A DNA stretch of 64,000 bases from NCBI GenBank assembly GCA_902556265.1, contig CACDVM010000003.1, positions 1-64,000 of the forward strand, read 5' to 3'. The position numbers and the translations under genes are program-made. The notes under the pieces are model-generated. The model saw only the letters and a program-made list of their open reading frames with translations. It had not been told where the DNA came from and searched no databases. Shown in pieces: positions 29,736 through 38,855 of this stretch (the stretch's first letter is position 1; each line of letters starts with the position of its first letter). Source of the DNA: an uncultured Pelagibacteraceae bacterium (GTDB taxonomy: Bacteria; Pseudomonadota; Alphaproteobacteria; Pelagibacterales; Pelagibacteraceae).

Positions 29736-31562
29736 ATGAGTAACGATATTAGAAACATCACCATCATTGCACACGTTGATCATGGTAAAACAACTTTAAT
29801 CGATAATCTAATGAAACAAAGTGGTTCATTTAGAGAAAATGAAGTTGTTGATGAACGGCTAATGGACTCTGGAGAACTTGAAAAAGAAAGAGGAATTACC
29901 ATTTTGGCAAAACCTGCATCAATAAATTGGAAAAACTCAAGAATTAACATCATTGACACTCCAGGACACAGAGATTTTGCTGCAGAAGTTGAAAGAGTTT
30001 TGAGTATGGCCGATGGTGCTTTATTATTAATTGACTCAGCTGAAGGCGTGATGCCACAAACGAAATTTGTATTATCTAAAGCTCTAAGACAAGGTTTAAA
30101 ACCAATTGTGGTAATAAATAAACTTGATAAAGCAGATCAAAGAGCCAATGAAGTATTAGATGAAACATTTGATTTATTCGTAAGTTTGGATGCAAACGAG
30201 GAACAATTGGATTTCCCAGTTTTATATGCTAGTGGAAGATCTGGATGGGCCGATAAAGAAATTAAAGGTCCAAGAGAAAATTTAAATCCGTTATTAGATC
30301 AAGTCATAGAACATGTAAGACCAGCAGATTTTGATAAATCAAAGCCTTTCGCTATGTTATCAACGTTACTATACGCAGATAGTTTTTTAGGAAGAAGTTT
30401 GGTAGGAAAGATTGCCCAAGGAACTGCTAAAGCTAACCAGGCAATTAAAGCTATCAACTTAAAAGGTGAAAAAGTTGATGAAGGCAGACTTACAAAAATT
30501 TTTAGATATGAAGGAACAAAAAAGGTTCCTATTGAGATTGGGGAAGCAGGAGATATTGTAGTTGTTGCTGGTTTAGAAAAAGCTAATGTTGCAGATACAA
30601 TATGTGATTTAGAAGTGAGTGAACCAATAACTGCTACTCCTATCGATCCTCCAACCATGTCCATTACCATTACAGTTAACACATCTCCTTTAGCTGGTAC
30701 CGAAGGAAAAAAACTTACTAGTACTCAAATTAGAGATAGATTGATCACTGAAGCACAAAACAATGTTGGAATAACATTCTCAGAAAATGATGGAAACGAT
30801 TCTTTTGTAGTAAGTGGAAGAGGAGAATTAATGCTAGAAATTTTACTTACTCAAATGAGAAGAGAAGGTTTTGAAATGACTGTTAGTCCACCGAAAGTTT
30901 TATTTAAAAAAGATAATAACGGAAGCAAGCTCGAGCCAATTGAGGAAATTACTATGGACCTTGATGAGGAATACTCTTCAAAGATAATTGACTCAATGAA
31001 TAGAAGAAAGGGAAAATTAATTGAATTAAAAGATACAGGCAAAAATAAGAAGCGATTAATATTTCATGCCCCAACTAGAGGTTTAATGGGTTACACTAGT
31101 AGGTTTCTTACTCTTACAAAGGGAAATGGTGTAATCAATAGAATTTTTCATGACTATGGTCCGTATGAAGGAGAAATGGAAGGAAGAAGAAAAGGTGCAT
31201 TAATATCAATGGAGCAAGGTAAGGCTGTTGCATTTGCAATATTTAACTTGCAGGCAAGAGGGGAAATGTTTGTAACACACAATGATCCTGTTTACCCAGG
31301 TATGATTGTTGGATTATCACCTAAGCCAGGTGACATGATAATTAATGTTATGAAGGGCAAAAAATTAACAAATATGAGAACACAAGGAACAGATGAAAAT
31401 GTTGTACTCACACCAGTTAGGAAAATGTCAATTGCAGAACAATTAAGCATGTTGAATACAGATGAAGCTTTAGAAATTACACCAGAGTCTTGTAGGTTAA
31501 GAAAAGCTATTCTTGATCCTCATGAGAGAAAAAGAAGTGAAAAATCTAGCTCTGCAGCTTAA
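29736..31562 (+). CDS. typA: Translational GTPase TypA/BipA
   Basis: Ribosome-binding GTPase of 608 residues involved in ribosome assembly and stress adaptation. The G1 motif AHVDHGKTT is at residues 12-20, the switch region with RGITI follows, G3 is DTPGH, and G4 is NKLDK. The elongation-factor-like domains and the TypA-specific C-terminal domain are full length, with PTRGLMGY a family marker. The 3' end overlaps the convergent membrane protein gene by four bases. Confidence 0.97.
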   Translation: MSNDIRNITIIAHVDHGKTTLIDNLMKQSGSFRENEVVDERLMDSGELEKERGITILAKPASINWKNSRINIIDTPGHRDFAAEVERVLSMADGALLLIDSAEGVMPQTKFVLSKALRQGLKPIVVINKLDKADQRANEVLDETFDLFVSLDANEEQLDFPVLYASGRSGWADKEIKGPRENLNPLLDQVIEHVRPADFDKSKPFAMLSTLLYADSFLGRSLVGKIAQGTAKANQAIKAINLKGEKVDEGRLTKIFRYEGTKKVPIEIGEAGDIVVVAGLEKANVADTICDLEVSEPITATPIDPPTMSITITVNTSPLAGTEGKKLTSTQIRDRLITEAQNNVGITFSENDGNDSFVVSGRGELMLEILLTQMRREGFEMTVSPPKVLFKKDNNGSKLEPIEEITMDLDEEYSSKIIDSMNRRKGKLIELKDTGKNKKRLIFHAPTRGLMGYTSRFLTLTKGNGVINRIFHDYGPYEGEMEGRRKGALISMEQGKAVAFAIFNLQARGEMFVTHNDPVYPGMIVGLSPKPGDMIINVMKGKKLTNMRTQGTDENVVLTPVRKMSIAEQLSMLNTDEALEITPESCRLRKAILDPHERKRSEKSSSAA

Positions 31563-32254
31563 TTAAAAATTTTATTTACCAAATAAAGTCCAAGTGCAAC
31601 ACAAGGTCCAATTCCAAAAGCAAATAACAAAGTTCCAATTCCAACAGTACCACCTAAGTACCAACCAACACTAACAACTGAAATTTCAAGTGTTGCTCTT
31701 ACTAAGGCTATAGGTAAATTTGTTTTTTCTTGTAAACCAACCATTAAACCATCTCTTGGGCCTGCTCCTAAATTTGAAACTAAATATATGCCACCACCAA
31801 TTCCAACTGTAACTACTGAAACTATAGCTAAGATTAATTGGTTATAATAACTAGAAGGAGTGGATACAAATTTTATACAAAGATCAATCATTAATGCAAT
31901 TATTAAGGCATTTAAAATAGTCGCCATACCGGGTTTTTGACCAAGTGGTATCCATAAAATTAAAACGGAGATACTTATTAAAAATGTAATCATTCCAATA
32001 CTGAGATTTACATTAAGAGAAATACCTTGAGCTAAAACACTCCATGGTGAAGCTCCTGTAAAAGAAACAATTAATAATCCTTCACCCAGACCAAATAACA
32101 TTAAACCAAAACAACAAAAAAATAATGTCGAAAATCTTGGTTTAAAATTATATGTTTTTTCAGAGCTCCAGTATACTTTTGGTATTTTCTTAATTTTTAA
32201 AAACATTTTTAATAAACTACTTCTATTATAAGAAAAGTCTATTAATGTAATCAT
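31559..32254 (-). CDS. YczE/YitT-like integral membrane protein
   Basis: A 231-residue membrane protein with about five to six helices. The segments LGAGPRDGLMVGLQEKT and GGTVGIGTLLFAFGIGPCVALG are typical of the YczE family (proteins of unknown function related to YitT). The frame begins at ATG 32254, only three bases from the divergent start at 32258; a second in-frame ATG at 32206 is an equally plausible start and would free room for a promoter. Function is not known. Confidence 0.75.
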   Translation of the reverse strand: MITLIDFSYNRSSLLKMFLKIKKIPKVYWSSEKTYNFKPRFSTLFFCCFGLMLFGLGEGLLIVSFTGASPWSVLAQGISLNVNLSIGMITFLISISVLILWIPLGQKPGMATILNALIIALMIDLCIKFVSTPSSYYNQLILAIVSVVTVGIGGGIYLVSNLGAGPRDGLMVGLQEKTNLPIALVRATLEISVVSVGWYLGGTVGIGTLLFAFGIGPCVALGLYLVNKIFN

Positions 32255-32257
32255 TAA

Positions 32258-32935
32258 ATGAAAAAAATTTTAATCTTAATTTTTATATTATTCTGCTCAA
32301 ATGTTCATGCCCATATGGATCACTACAAAAAAATTAATAAAATTGAATTGGATATTTTTAGAAATGGAGAATTAATAGGATATAACTATTATTTCTTCAA
32401 AAGAAAGGGAGATGAAACACTAGTTACTAATCAAATAAATTTTTCCGTAAAATTATTAGGAGCTACTATTTTTCAAGTAGAGGGATATGGTGAGGAAAGA
32501 TATATTAAAGATCAGTTAATTTCTTATAATTCTAAAACTTTGCAAAATGATAAAGAAAAATTTGTTAATTTGGTTTTTAATAAAGATAAAAATAAATTTG
32601 ATATAAAAGGTTCATCTTATTCAGGTGAAGCTTCCATCCATAATATTATTGGAAATTGGTGGAACCATAAAATTTTACAGAGCAATACTCAAATAAGCCC
32701 AATTTCAGGAAGTATAAAAGAACAAATTGTTACCTTTGTGGGCAAAGAAAAAATTGAACAATATGGAAAAATCTATGAAGTAGATCATTTTAAATTAGAA
32801 TCAAAAGACATGTCATTACCAAAGGATAAACGTTTAGATTTTGATATTTGGTTTGACAAAAAAAGTTCTAATATTCTAAGGGTCTCTTATTCTAGAATGG
32901 GAAATTGGGAATATCGTTTAAAAAATTTTGAATAA
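32258..32935 (+). CDS. Secreted protein of unknown function (DUF6134/DUF3108-like)
   Basis: A 225-residue protein with a cleavable signal peptide (about residues 1-18, ending NVHAH) and no further membrane segment, so it is probably periplasmic. The body is beta-rich, with a run resembling DUF6134/DUF3108 proteins: IELDIFRNGELIGYN near the start and LDFDIWFDKKSSNILRVSY near the end. No catalytic motif is evident. A -10-like TATTATAA lies near 32224-32231, inside the 5' end of the divergent gene. Confidence 0.65.
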   Translation: MKKILILIFILFCSNVHAHMDHYKKINKIELDIFRNGELIGYNYYFFKRKGDETLVTNQINFSVKLLGATIFQVEGYGEERYIKDQLISYNSKTLQNDKEKFVNLVFNKDKNKFDIKGSSYSGEASIHNIIGNWWNHKILQSNTQISPISGSIKEQIVTFVGKEKIEQYGKIYEVDHFKLESKDMSLPKDKRLDFDIWFDKKSSNILRVSYSRMGNWEYRLKNFE

Positions 32936-32944
32936 TTATTATTA

Positions 32945-34261
32945 TTATTTTCCTGCAACTACCATTCCTTCAATCATCATGGTTGGAGAATTAGTTGCAT
33001 ATTCAAATTCTAAATCATTAGCTAAAATGATATTTTGAAACATATCCTTAAAATTTCCTGCAATAGTAATTTCATTAATGGGATGTTTAAATTCTCCATT
33101 TTCTATAAGAAAACCTGTGGCGCCAACTGAGTAATCACCTGTAACAATATTGCTTCCGTGGCCTATGGTTTCAGTTATGTAAAGACATTTTGACCTAGAA
33201 TTTAAAAGATCTTTGTATGAAATATTTCCATTTTCAAAATAAAGATTGCTCGTTCCTCCACACCTTCCATTTGATTTTTGATTTAATTTCTTTCCGTTAT
33301 ATGTATCAATCAAATAATGTTTTAGCACACCCTGCTCTACAAGCTTTAAGGTATTAGTTTTTACCCCTTCAGAATCAAAGCTTCTAGAACCAAGACCTTT
33401 TAGAATGTCTGGTTTATCAAGAATATTTATTTTATCTGAAAATATTTTTTGATTGATTTTATCTTTTAAAAAAGAGGTACCTCTCGAAATAGAAGATGAA
33501 GATATTGCTCCAGCGAAAGTACTTAAAATTCCTTTTGCGATTCTTTTATCAAATATTAAAGATATTTTTTCACTTCCTATTTTTTTTGGACTAAGTTTTC
33601 TAATGGTTTGTTCAGCGGCTAATTTTCCTAACTCTTCAGCATCTTTAATATCTTTAAGATGACATTTGCTTGTATACTCATAATCTCTTTCCATACTTTT
33701 ATCATCTTTAGCGACAGTTACACTTGATGCCGTAAATGATGAACTTTTATACCCTTTAGAAAAACCATCACTATTAGCTAAAATAAAATTTGATTTATCT
33801 TGGGTAAAACTTGACTCTGTATTTACTATTTTTTTTTCATTTGAGGCAGATATTTCTAGTTTTGTTAAATATTCAATTTTGGCTTCATTTTTTATATGAG
33901 TATCATCGTATAAATTTAAATCTTTAACTTCTTTTGCAAGTAAATCTTTATCTGGAAGCGAATTAAATTCATCCTCAGGTGTATTTTTTGTAGTTTCAAT
34001 ACATTTTTCAATAAGAATATCTAAATTTTCTTTTAATAAATTTGAGGATGATATTGATGATTTTTTTTTACCAATATAAGTTGTTAAGTTTATAGCAAGA
34101 TTATCTGATCTATTAGATTCATCTAATTTTTGATTTCTAAAATTTACAGTTTCTGAAATTGAATTTCCCACAATAACACTTGAGTCTGTTGCTCCTAATT
34201 TTTTTGCTAAATCTAAACAGTATGACGCTTTTTCAGATAAATATTCTTGATCTTTAATCAT
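32945..34261 (-). CDS. pmbA: TldE/PmbA subunit of the TldD/E metalloprotease
   Basis: The 438-residue non-catalytic partner of TldD. The TldD/E heterodimer degrades unfolded peptides and in some bacteria matures ribosomally made peptides. This subunit shows the family fold with KHYLIDTYNGKKL, GRCGGTSNLYF and the C-terminal SPTMMIEGMVVAGK, and lacks an HExxxH zinc motif, as expected. Its start shares one base with the tldD stop, so the subunits are made together. Confidence 0.93.
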   Translation of the reverse strand: MIKDQEYLSEKASYCLDLAKKLGATDSSVIVGNSISETVNFRNQKLDESNRSDNLAINLTTYIGKKKSSISSSNLLKENLDILIEKCIETTKNTPEDEFNSLPDKDLLAKEVKDLNLYDDTHIKNEAKIEYLTKLEISASNEKKIVNTESSFTQDKSNFILANSDGFSKGYKSSSFTASSVTVAKDDKSMERDYEYTSKCHLKDIKDAEELGKLAAEQTIRKLSPKKIGSEKISLIFDKRIAKGILSTFAGAISSSSISRGTSFLKDKINQKIFSDKINILDKPDILKGLGSRSFDSEGVKTNTLKLVEQGVLKHYLIDTYNGKKLNQKSNGRCGGTSNLYFENGNISYKDLLNSRSKCLYITETIGHGSNIVTGDYSVGATGFLIENGEFKHPINEITIAGNFKDMFQNIILANDLEFEYATNSPTMMIEGMVVAGK

Positions 34262-35673
34262 TAAAGTTTTGTACCACCAACTGTCATCTTGTTAATTAAT
34301 ATAGAAGGTTGAGCAACTCCAACAGGAACACCTTGGCCGGCTTTACCACAAGTTCCAATCCCAGGATCTAACATCATATCATTTCCAACCATTGAAACTT
34401 CTTTTAATATAGATGGACCATCACCTATAAGTGTTGCGCCTTTGATGGGTGATCCAATTTTGCCATTGATAATTTCATATGCCTCTGTGCAATTAAATAC
34501 AAATTTGCCTGAAGTAATATCAACTTGTCCACCACCAAAACTGACTGCAAAAATACCTTTATCAACTGATTTAATCATTTCTTCTTGAGTATTATTTCCA
34601 TTTAACATCATGGTATTTCTCATTCTTGGAAGAACGATATGCCTATAATTTTCTCTTCTTCCACTTCCAGTAGATCTAGTTTTCATTAATCTAGCATTAA
34701 GTCGATCTTGCATAAAATTTTTTAATATTCCATTTTCTATTAATACTGTTTTTTCGGTTGGGGTTCCTTCATCATCTATTGTTAAACTTCCTCTTCTATT
34801 ATCGATAGTCCCATCATCAATAATTGTGACGCCCTCACTTGCAACTTTTTGACCCATTAGATTATGAAATGCAGAAGTTTTTTTTCTATTAAAATCTCCT
34901 TCCAAACCATGTCCTACTGCTTCATGAATTAAAATAGCAGGCCAACCAGGGCCTAATACAACTTTCATTTCTCCTGCCGGAGCTGGTTTACTCTCTAAGT
35001 TTACTGAAGCTATTCTTAGTGCTTCATCACAAACATTTTTCCAATTATTTTGTCTTAAATATGAATCATATGATTTTCGTCCTCCAATGCCATATACCCC
35101 TGTCTCTTTTCTTCCATTTTTCTCAAGCATGACTGTTACATTAAATCTAACTAAGGGACGGATATCAGTTAATGTTTGACCACCAGATCTGATTATTTCT
35201 ATAGACTTTTGTTCCCCGAGGAAATTTGCTGTTACTTGCTTAACATCGCTATTTTTTGTTCGAAGATAGCTATTTACTTTATTTAAAATTTCTATTTTTT
35301 CATTAAGTGTTTTTTGCTCAATTGGGTTTATATTTTCATAATATTTTTTATTAGATTTGGGTATTTCGTGATTATAAATACCCTTGGCAGATTTTAATGT
35401 TGATTTTAAATTTTCAGAAGATTGTTTTAAGGAATTTTTTGATATTTCATTAGAATGAGAATAAGCAACAATCTCATCTGATACTGCTCTAAATCCAAAA
35501 CCTAGGTCTGAACTATAGCTCGAATTCTTTATTTTATTATCATCTAATAAAATTGACTCCGATTTAGAATTCTCAAGATATAGTTCACCATCATCACATT
35601 TCTTTAACGTATCAGAAATTATACTTTCCGCATCATTTCTAGATAGGTCAGATTTTTCAAAGAAATTACTCAT
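34261..35673 (-). CDS. tldD: TldD subunit of the TldD/E metalloprotease
   Basis: Catalytic subunit, 470 residues. The zinc-binding motif is H250-E251-x3-H255 in IHEAVGHGLEGD, and the conserved glycine-rich GTCGKAGQGVPVG near the C terminus follows. It partners with PmbA encoded directly downstream. Substrates are not evident and no peptide precursor or cyclodehydratase gene is nearby, so a general proteolytic role is the simplest reading. Confidence 0.95.
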   Translation of the reverse strand: MSNFFEKSDLSRNDAESIISDTLKKCDDGELYLENSKSESILLDDNKIKNSSYSSDLGFGFRAVSDEIVAYSHSNEISKNSLKQSSENLKSTLKSAKGIYNHEIPKSNKKYYENINPIEQKTLNEKIEILNKVNSYLRTKNSDVKQVTANFLGEQKSIEIIRSGGQTLTDIRPLVRFNVTVMLEKNGRKETGVYGIGGRKSYDSYLRQNNWKNVCDEALRIASVNLESKPAPAGEMKVVLGPGWPAILIHEAVGHGLEGDFNRKKTSAFHNLMGQKVASEGVTIIDDGTIDNRRGSLTIDDEGTPTEKTVLIENGILKNFMQDRLNARLMKTRSTGSGRRENYRHIVLPRMRNTMMLNGNNTQEEMIKSVDKGIFAVSFGGGQVDITSGKFVFNCTEAYEIINGKIGSPIKGATLIGDGPSILKEVSMVGNDMMLDPGIGTCGKAGQGVPVGVAQPSILINKMTVGGTKL

Positions 35674-35765
35674 AGCTGATAATACATAGTTTGTTTAATA
35701 TAATTTTCAACATGTGTATTTTACGCATATACATAACATCAATTATTTGTAATTAATTAATCTTT

Positions 35766-36113
35766 ATGAAAGTTTATTTCAATAATTCATGTAAAATTTG
35801 TAAGGCTGAAATTGATTTATATAAAAAAGAAAAAATCCAAGAAATTGATTGGATAGATATTACTGACAATACTTCAGCTTTAAAAGAAACTTCCAAAAAT
35901 AGCAAAGAACTTCTTCGAAGACTTCATGTAAAAGATGGTGAAAAAGTTCTAGAAGGTGCTGAGGCTTTTTTAATAGTATGGAAAAAAATACCAAAATACA
36001 AATTTTTATATAATTTTTTTAAACTACCAATAATTTTTAATTTGTTTTCTTTTGGCTACGAAATAATAGCCTTTTTTTTATATTTAAAAAATAAGAAACA
36101 ACTTAAAAATTAA
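35766..36113 (+). CDS. DCC-family thiol-disulfide protein (DUF393)
   Basis: A 115-residue protein related to the DCC thioredoxin-like family. The redox motif is C9-x2-C12 in NNSCKICKAEIDLY, followed by WIDITDN, and the conserved GAEAFLIVWKKIPKY. A hydrophobic segment near residues 84-104 may associate it with the membrane. The usual DCC triplet is replaced by SCKIC here. It starts 92 bases from the divergent tldD and overlaps the convergent hypothetical gene by four bases. Confidence 0.8.
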   Translation: MKVYFNNSCKICKAEIDLYKKEKIQEIDWIDITDNTSALKETSKNSKELLRRLHVKDGEKVLEGAEAFLIVWKKIPKYKFLYNFFKLPIIFNLFSFGYEIIAFFLYLKNKKQLKN

Positions 36114-36403
36114 CTAAAAAAAAATAGTAAAAATTTACTTAATACACCCATAGAGGCAATAAACATGATTAAAGTTATCGCATACATTATTAAGATAATC
36201 TTATTTTTTTTTCTTCTTAGTCTAACAAATTCTTTATCATCTAAATCTGAAATATCCCGTTCCCCGATAACAGGATAGTCATAAGTAAACCTCCAAGTAC
36301 TATCTCCAAGTCTAGAGTCTAAATTATTGTAATAAGAAATCCAAGCTAGAGTATATCTTAAAATTAAATATAGAATTATTAAAAAAATTGTTCCTAAAAT
36401 CAT
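36110..36403 (-). CDS. Hypothetical two-helix membrane protein
   Basis: A 97-residue protein not recognised as a known family. It has hydrophobic helices at about residues 2-22 and 70-92, joined by a charged cytoplasmic or periplasmic loop containing GDSTWRFTYDYPVIGERDISDLDD. It lies between the DCC protein (convergent, four-base overlap) and the coiled-coil protein (same strand, 29 bases upstream). Coding is supported by the clean membrane topology and the fit between neighbours. Confidence 0.65.
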   Translation of the reverse strand: MILGTIFLIILYLILRYTLAWISYYNNLDSRLGDSTWRFTYDYPVIGERDISDLDDKEFVRLRRKKNKIILIMYAITLIMFIASMGVLSKFLLFFFS

Positions 36404-36432
36404 TTAAGATAATACCCAATTAGAGAATAATT

Positions 36433-37638
36433 TTAATTAATATTTTTATCTCTTTTTCTAGCAATAAGTTGGGTCAGAGAATCCACCATTGTGTCAGAAG
36501 CTTTAAATATATCTATACTCCTAAATTCATGGGAAAGATTTTTTTCAGGATTAGTTTTATCTTCAATTACAATGCCTTCATCAGGAGAATTATTTTTAAT
36601 GTATATTAATAATAACCAATCTTCATCTTCTGATTCATCCCATTTTACAAAAATTTCACCTGTTTCAAACCTTCTATCAATACATCGGAAAATAGACATA
36701 TTTCTAGTTACATGTCTTTTATTGAGTTGAAACACTAAACTGCTCGCACTTCTATAAAAACTTTCTAGAGCAAATTCAATTTTTTGTCTTGCTAAGGTAT
36801 ATTCTTTTTCTTTAGATAATAAAGCTTCTCTGTCTTCATCTCCTTGAAGTTTTACCCCTAGGGCCTCCACCCTTTCTTTTATCTTTTGATCTCTGATAAT
36901 TCGATATTTTTCTTTAAGCTTATCAATTCTCTCTTGTAGCTCAGCATAATCTTCTCTTTTTTCCTTTAGGGAAATTTTTTCAAGTCTCTCTAACTCTTTA
37001 ACTTCCCGGATCCTAAATTTTTCAATTTGTTTTTCTAACTTTAGTTGTTGTAAAAATTGTTTTTGTTTTTCTGCTTGCTCAATTCTTAAGAGGGCCTGTT
37101 CTTTTCTTAAGAATAATTTTATATCTTTAGTTCTTTGTTTCTCTAATCTTTCCTCGTCTTTTAATTGTTGTTTTTTTAATTTTAATCTTAAAGCTTCAGT
37201 CTCTTTTTTTTGTTTTTCTATTGCAATTTTTGCTTTTCTTTCATTTTCAATTTTTTCTAATTTCAATCTTCTTTTTTCATCACTTTTTAAAATTTTGTAA
37301 TTTGAGATTGTTTCAGATATTTTGTCAAAAAAACCTTGGATATATTTTTCCAAGTTTAAATTAATCTTAAGATTTAATTCAGGTTTTAATGAGAGCTGTA
37401 ATTTAACTAACTTGTGAATAAGGCTTTCTTTTTTGACCTTTTTAATTTTAATATGAGTAAATTTTTTTAAAATTTTTCTAGTTTTTTTTCTTTTTTCTCT
37501 TCTGAGCTTTGCTTTATAAATTTTTTTTCTTTTTTTTGAAATTTTTTTAAATTTTTTAATCTTTTTTGACCCCGAAGAGTTTTTGGTAATTTTCTTATTT
37601 CTTTTGGTTTTTTTGGCTTTTTTGGGTTTTTTTTTCAT
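36433..37638 (-). CDS. Large lysine-rich coiled-coil protein, unknown
   Basis: About 401 residues from ATG 37638 (the frame extends to TTG 37662 without a better start). Residues 1-60 are almost continuous lysine and arginine (KKPKKAKKTKRNKK and similar), residues about 105-270 form a long charged helix rich in E, K, Q, R and L heptads, and the last 115 residues look globular, with NMSIFRCIDRRFETGEIFVKWDES and LLLIYIKNN. No enzyme motif or signal peptide is seen. The basic tail suggests binding to nucleic acid or the membrane surface. It follows cfa on the same strand, 28 bases away. Confidence 0.75.
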   Translation of the reverse strand: MKKKPKKAKKTKRNKKITKNSSGSKKIKKFKKISKKRKKIYKAKLRREKRKKTRKILKKFTHIKIKKVKKESLIHKLVKLQLSLKPELNLKINLNLEKYIQGFFDKISETISNYKILKSDEKRRLKLEKIENERKAKIAIEKQKKETEALRLKLKKQQLKDEERLEKQRTKDIKLFLRKEQALLRIEQAEKQKQFLQQLKLEKQIEKFRIREVKELERLEKISLKEKREDYAELQERIDKLKEKYRIIRDQKIKERVEALGVKLQGDEDREALLSKEKEYTLARQKIEFALESFYRSASSLVFQLNKRHVTRNMSIFRCIDRRFETGEIFVKWDESEDEDWLLLIYIKNNSPDEGIVIEDKTNPEKNLSHEFRSIDIFKASDTMVDSLTQLIARKRDKNIN

Positions 37639-37666
37639 TTTTAAGGAATTAAATCTTATCAATAAT

Positions 37667-38854
37667 TTATTGATAAATATAGTCTCGTGTCACTGGAGTG
37701 GATGTATAATTTTTTGTAAGTTGAAATTGGTATACAACTTGATCGCCCCATTTAAATGCCATTTCACAACCAGCAAGATAAAATTCCCACATTCTAAAAA
37801 ATTTTTCATCAAACATCGCAACAATTTTTTCTCTATTTTTAATACAATTTTCTTTCCAATGTCTAAGAGTATGAGAATAATGCAACCTCAATACTTCAAT
37901 ATCTGTAACGATTAAACCTGCTTTTTCAATAGGAGTTGTTACCTCACTTAAACTTGGTGTATAGCCTCCTGGAAAAATATATTTTGTTATCCATGGATGT
38001 GGGTCTCTAGGTGGGTTTACTGAACCTATGGTATGTATTAATGAAATACCATCATCCATTAATAAATTTTCAATTTGCTTAAAGAATTTTTTATAAAATT
38101 TTCTTCCGACGTGCTCGAACATACCTACACTCACTATTCTATCAAATTTTTCTTTTAACTCCCTATAATCCATTAATTTAAATTTAACTTGATTCTCCAA
38201 ATTCATATCCTTGGCTTTTTGAATACAGTAATTAAATTGATTCTCTGATAAAGTTATACCAGTGACTTCGCATTTTGCACTTTTTGCAATATCAATAGCG
38301 AGTGAGCCCCACCCACAACCTATATCTAAAACTTTTTGATTAGGTTGAATATTTAATTTTTTGATTATGTGCTGTATCTTATTATTTTGAGCCTCCTCTA
38401 AATTATCATTATCATTTTTAAAATATGCACATGAATATTGTCTTTTAGGATCTAAAAATAAATCATATAAATCATCTTTAATGTCATAATGGTGAGACAC
38501 ATTCATTTTAGATTTTTTAATAAAATTGAAGTTTGTCAGATATCTATATGACCCTCTTAATCTGTTCATTAAATAACTAAAAAAATTTAATTCGCCCCTT
38601 CCAAAATTCATTAAAGCTAAATCTAAAAAATCTGTTAGTGTTCCATTTTCAATGACTATTTCACCATCAGTGTATGCCTCACCAAAATATAAATCTGGAT
38701 GAAATAATAATTTGTAATGGAGTTTTTTATTTAAGATTTTTAATCTAATAGGATTTTTATTTGGTTTTCCAATTATATAATCTTTCGAGTCCGCATCTGT
38801 TAATATGAAACCATCTTTCTTAAAAACTTTATTCAAAAATCTCGCAAGTTGCAT
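37667..38854 (-). CDS. cfa: Cyclopropane-fatty-acyl-phospholipid synthase
   Basis: SAM-dependent enzyme that adds a methylene bridge to unsaturated acyl chains of membrane phospholipids. The 395-residue protein has the SAM site VLDIGCGWGSLAID at residues 175-188, the HHYD motif at 121-124, SCAYF with C142, and MFEHVG further on. Length and order of motifs match the family. The DapA-like gene lies one base upstream on the same strand. The reaction releases SAH, which the ahcY product in this window can recycle. Confidence 0.93.
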   Translation of the reverse strand: MQLARFLNKVFKKDGFILTDADSKDYIIGKPNKNPIRLKILNKKLHYKLLFHPDLYFGEAYTDGEIVIENGTLTDFLDLALMNFGRGELNFFSYLMNRLRGSYRYLTNFNFIKKSKMNVSHHYDIKDDLYDLFLDPKRQYSCAYFKNDNDNLEEAQNNKIQHIIKKLNIQPNQKVLDIGCGWGSLAIDIAKSAKCEVTGITLSENQFNYCIQKAKDMNLENQVKFKLMDYRELKEKFDRIVSVGMFEHVGRKFYKKFFKQIENLLMDDGISLIHTIGSVNPPRDPHPWITKYIFPGGYTPSLSEVTTPIEKAGLIVTDIEVLRLHYSHTLRHWKENCIKNREKIVAMFDEKFFRMWEFYLAGCEMAFKWGDQVVYQFQLTKNYTSTPVTRDYIYQ

Positions 38855-38855
38855 G

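Noticed and set aside
30299-30682. 127-codon open frame on the minus strand inside typA
   Set aside because: It is fully antisense to a well-supported GTPase gene, has no ribosome binding site and its protein looks like the mirror of the typA reading frame.
32934-32950. Short ATT repeat between two convergent genes
   Set aside because: Simple AT-rich sequence, no stem or motif; expected in this base composition.
37583-37915. 110-codon plus-strand frame across the cfa/coiled-coil junction
   Set aside because: Overlaps two convincing minus-strand genes; its hydrophobic look comes from reading lysine-rich codons on the opposite strand as phenylalanine and leucine.
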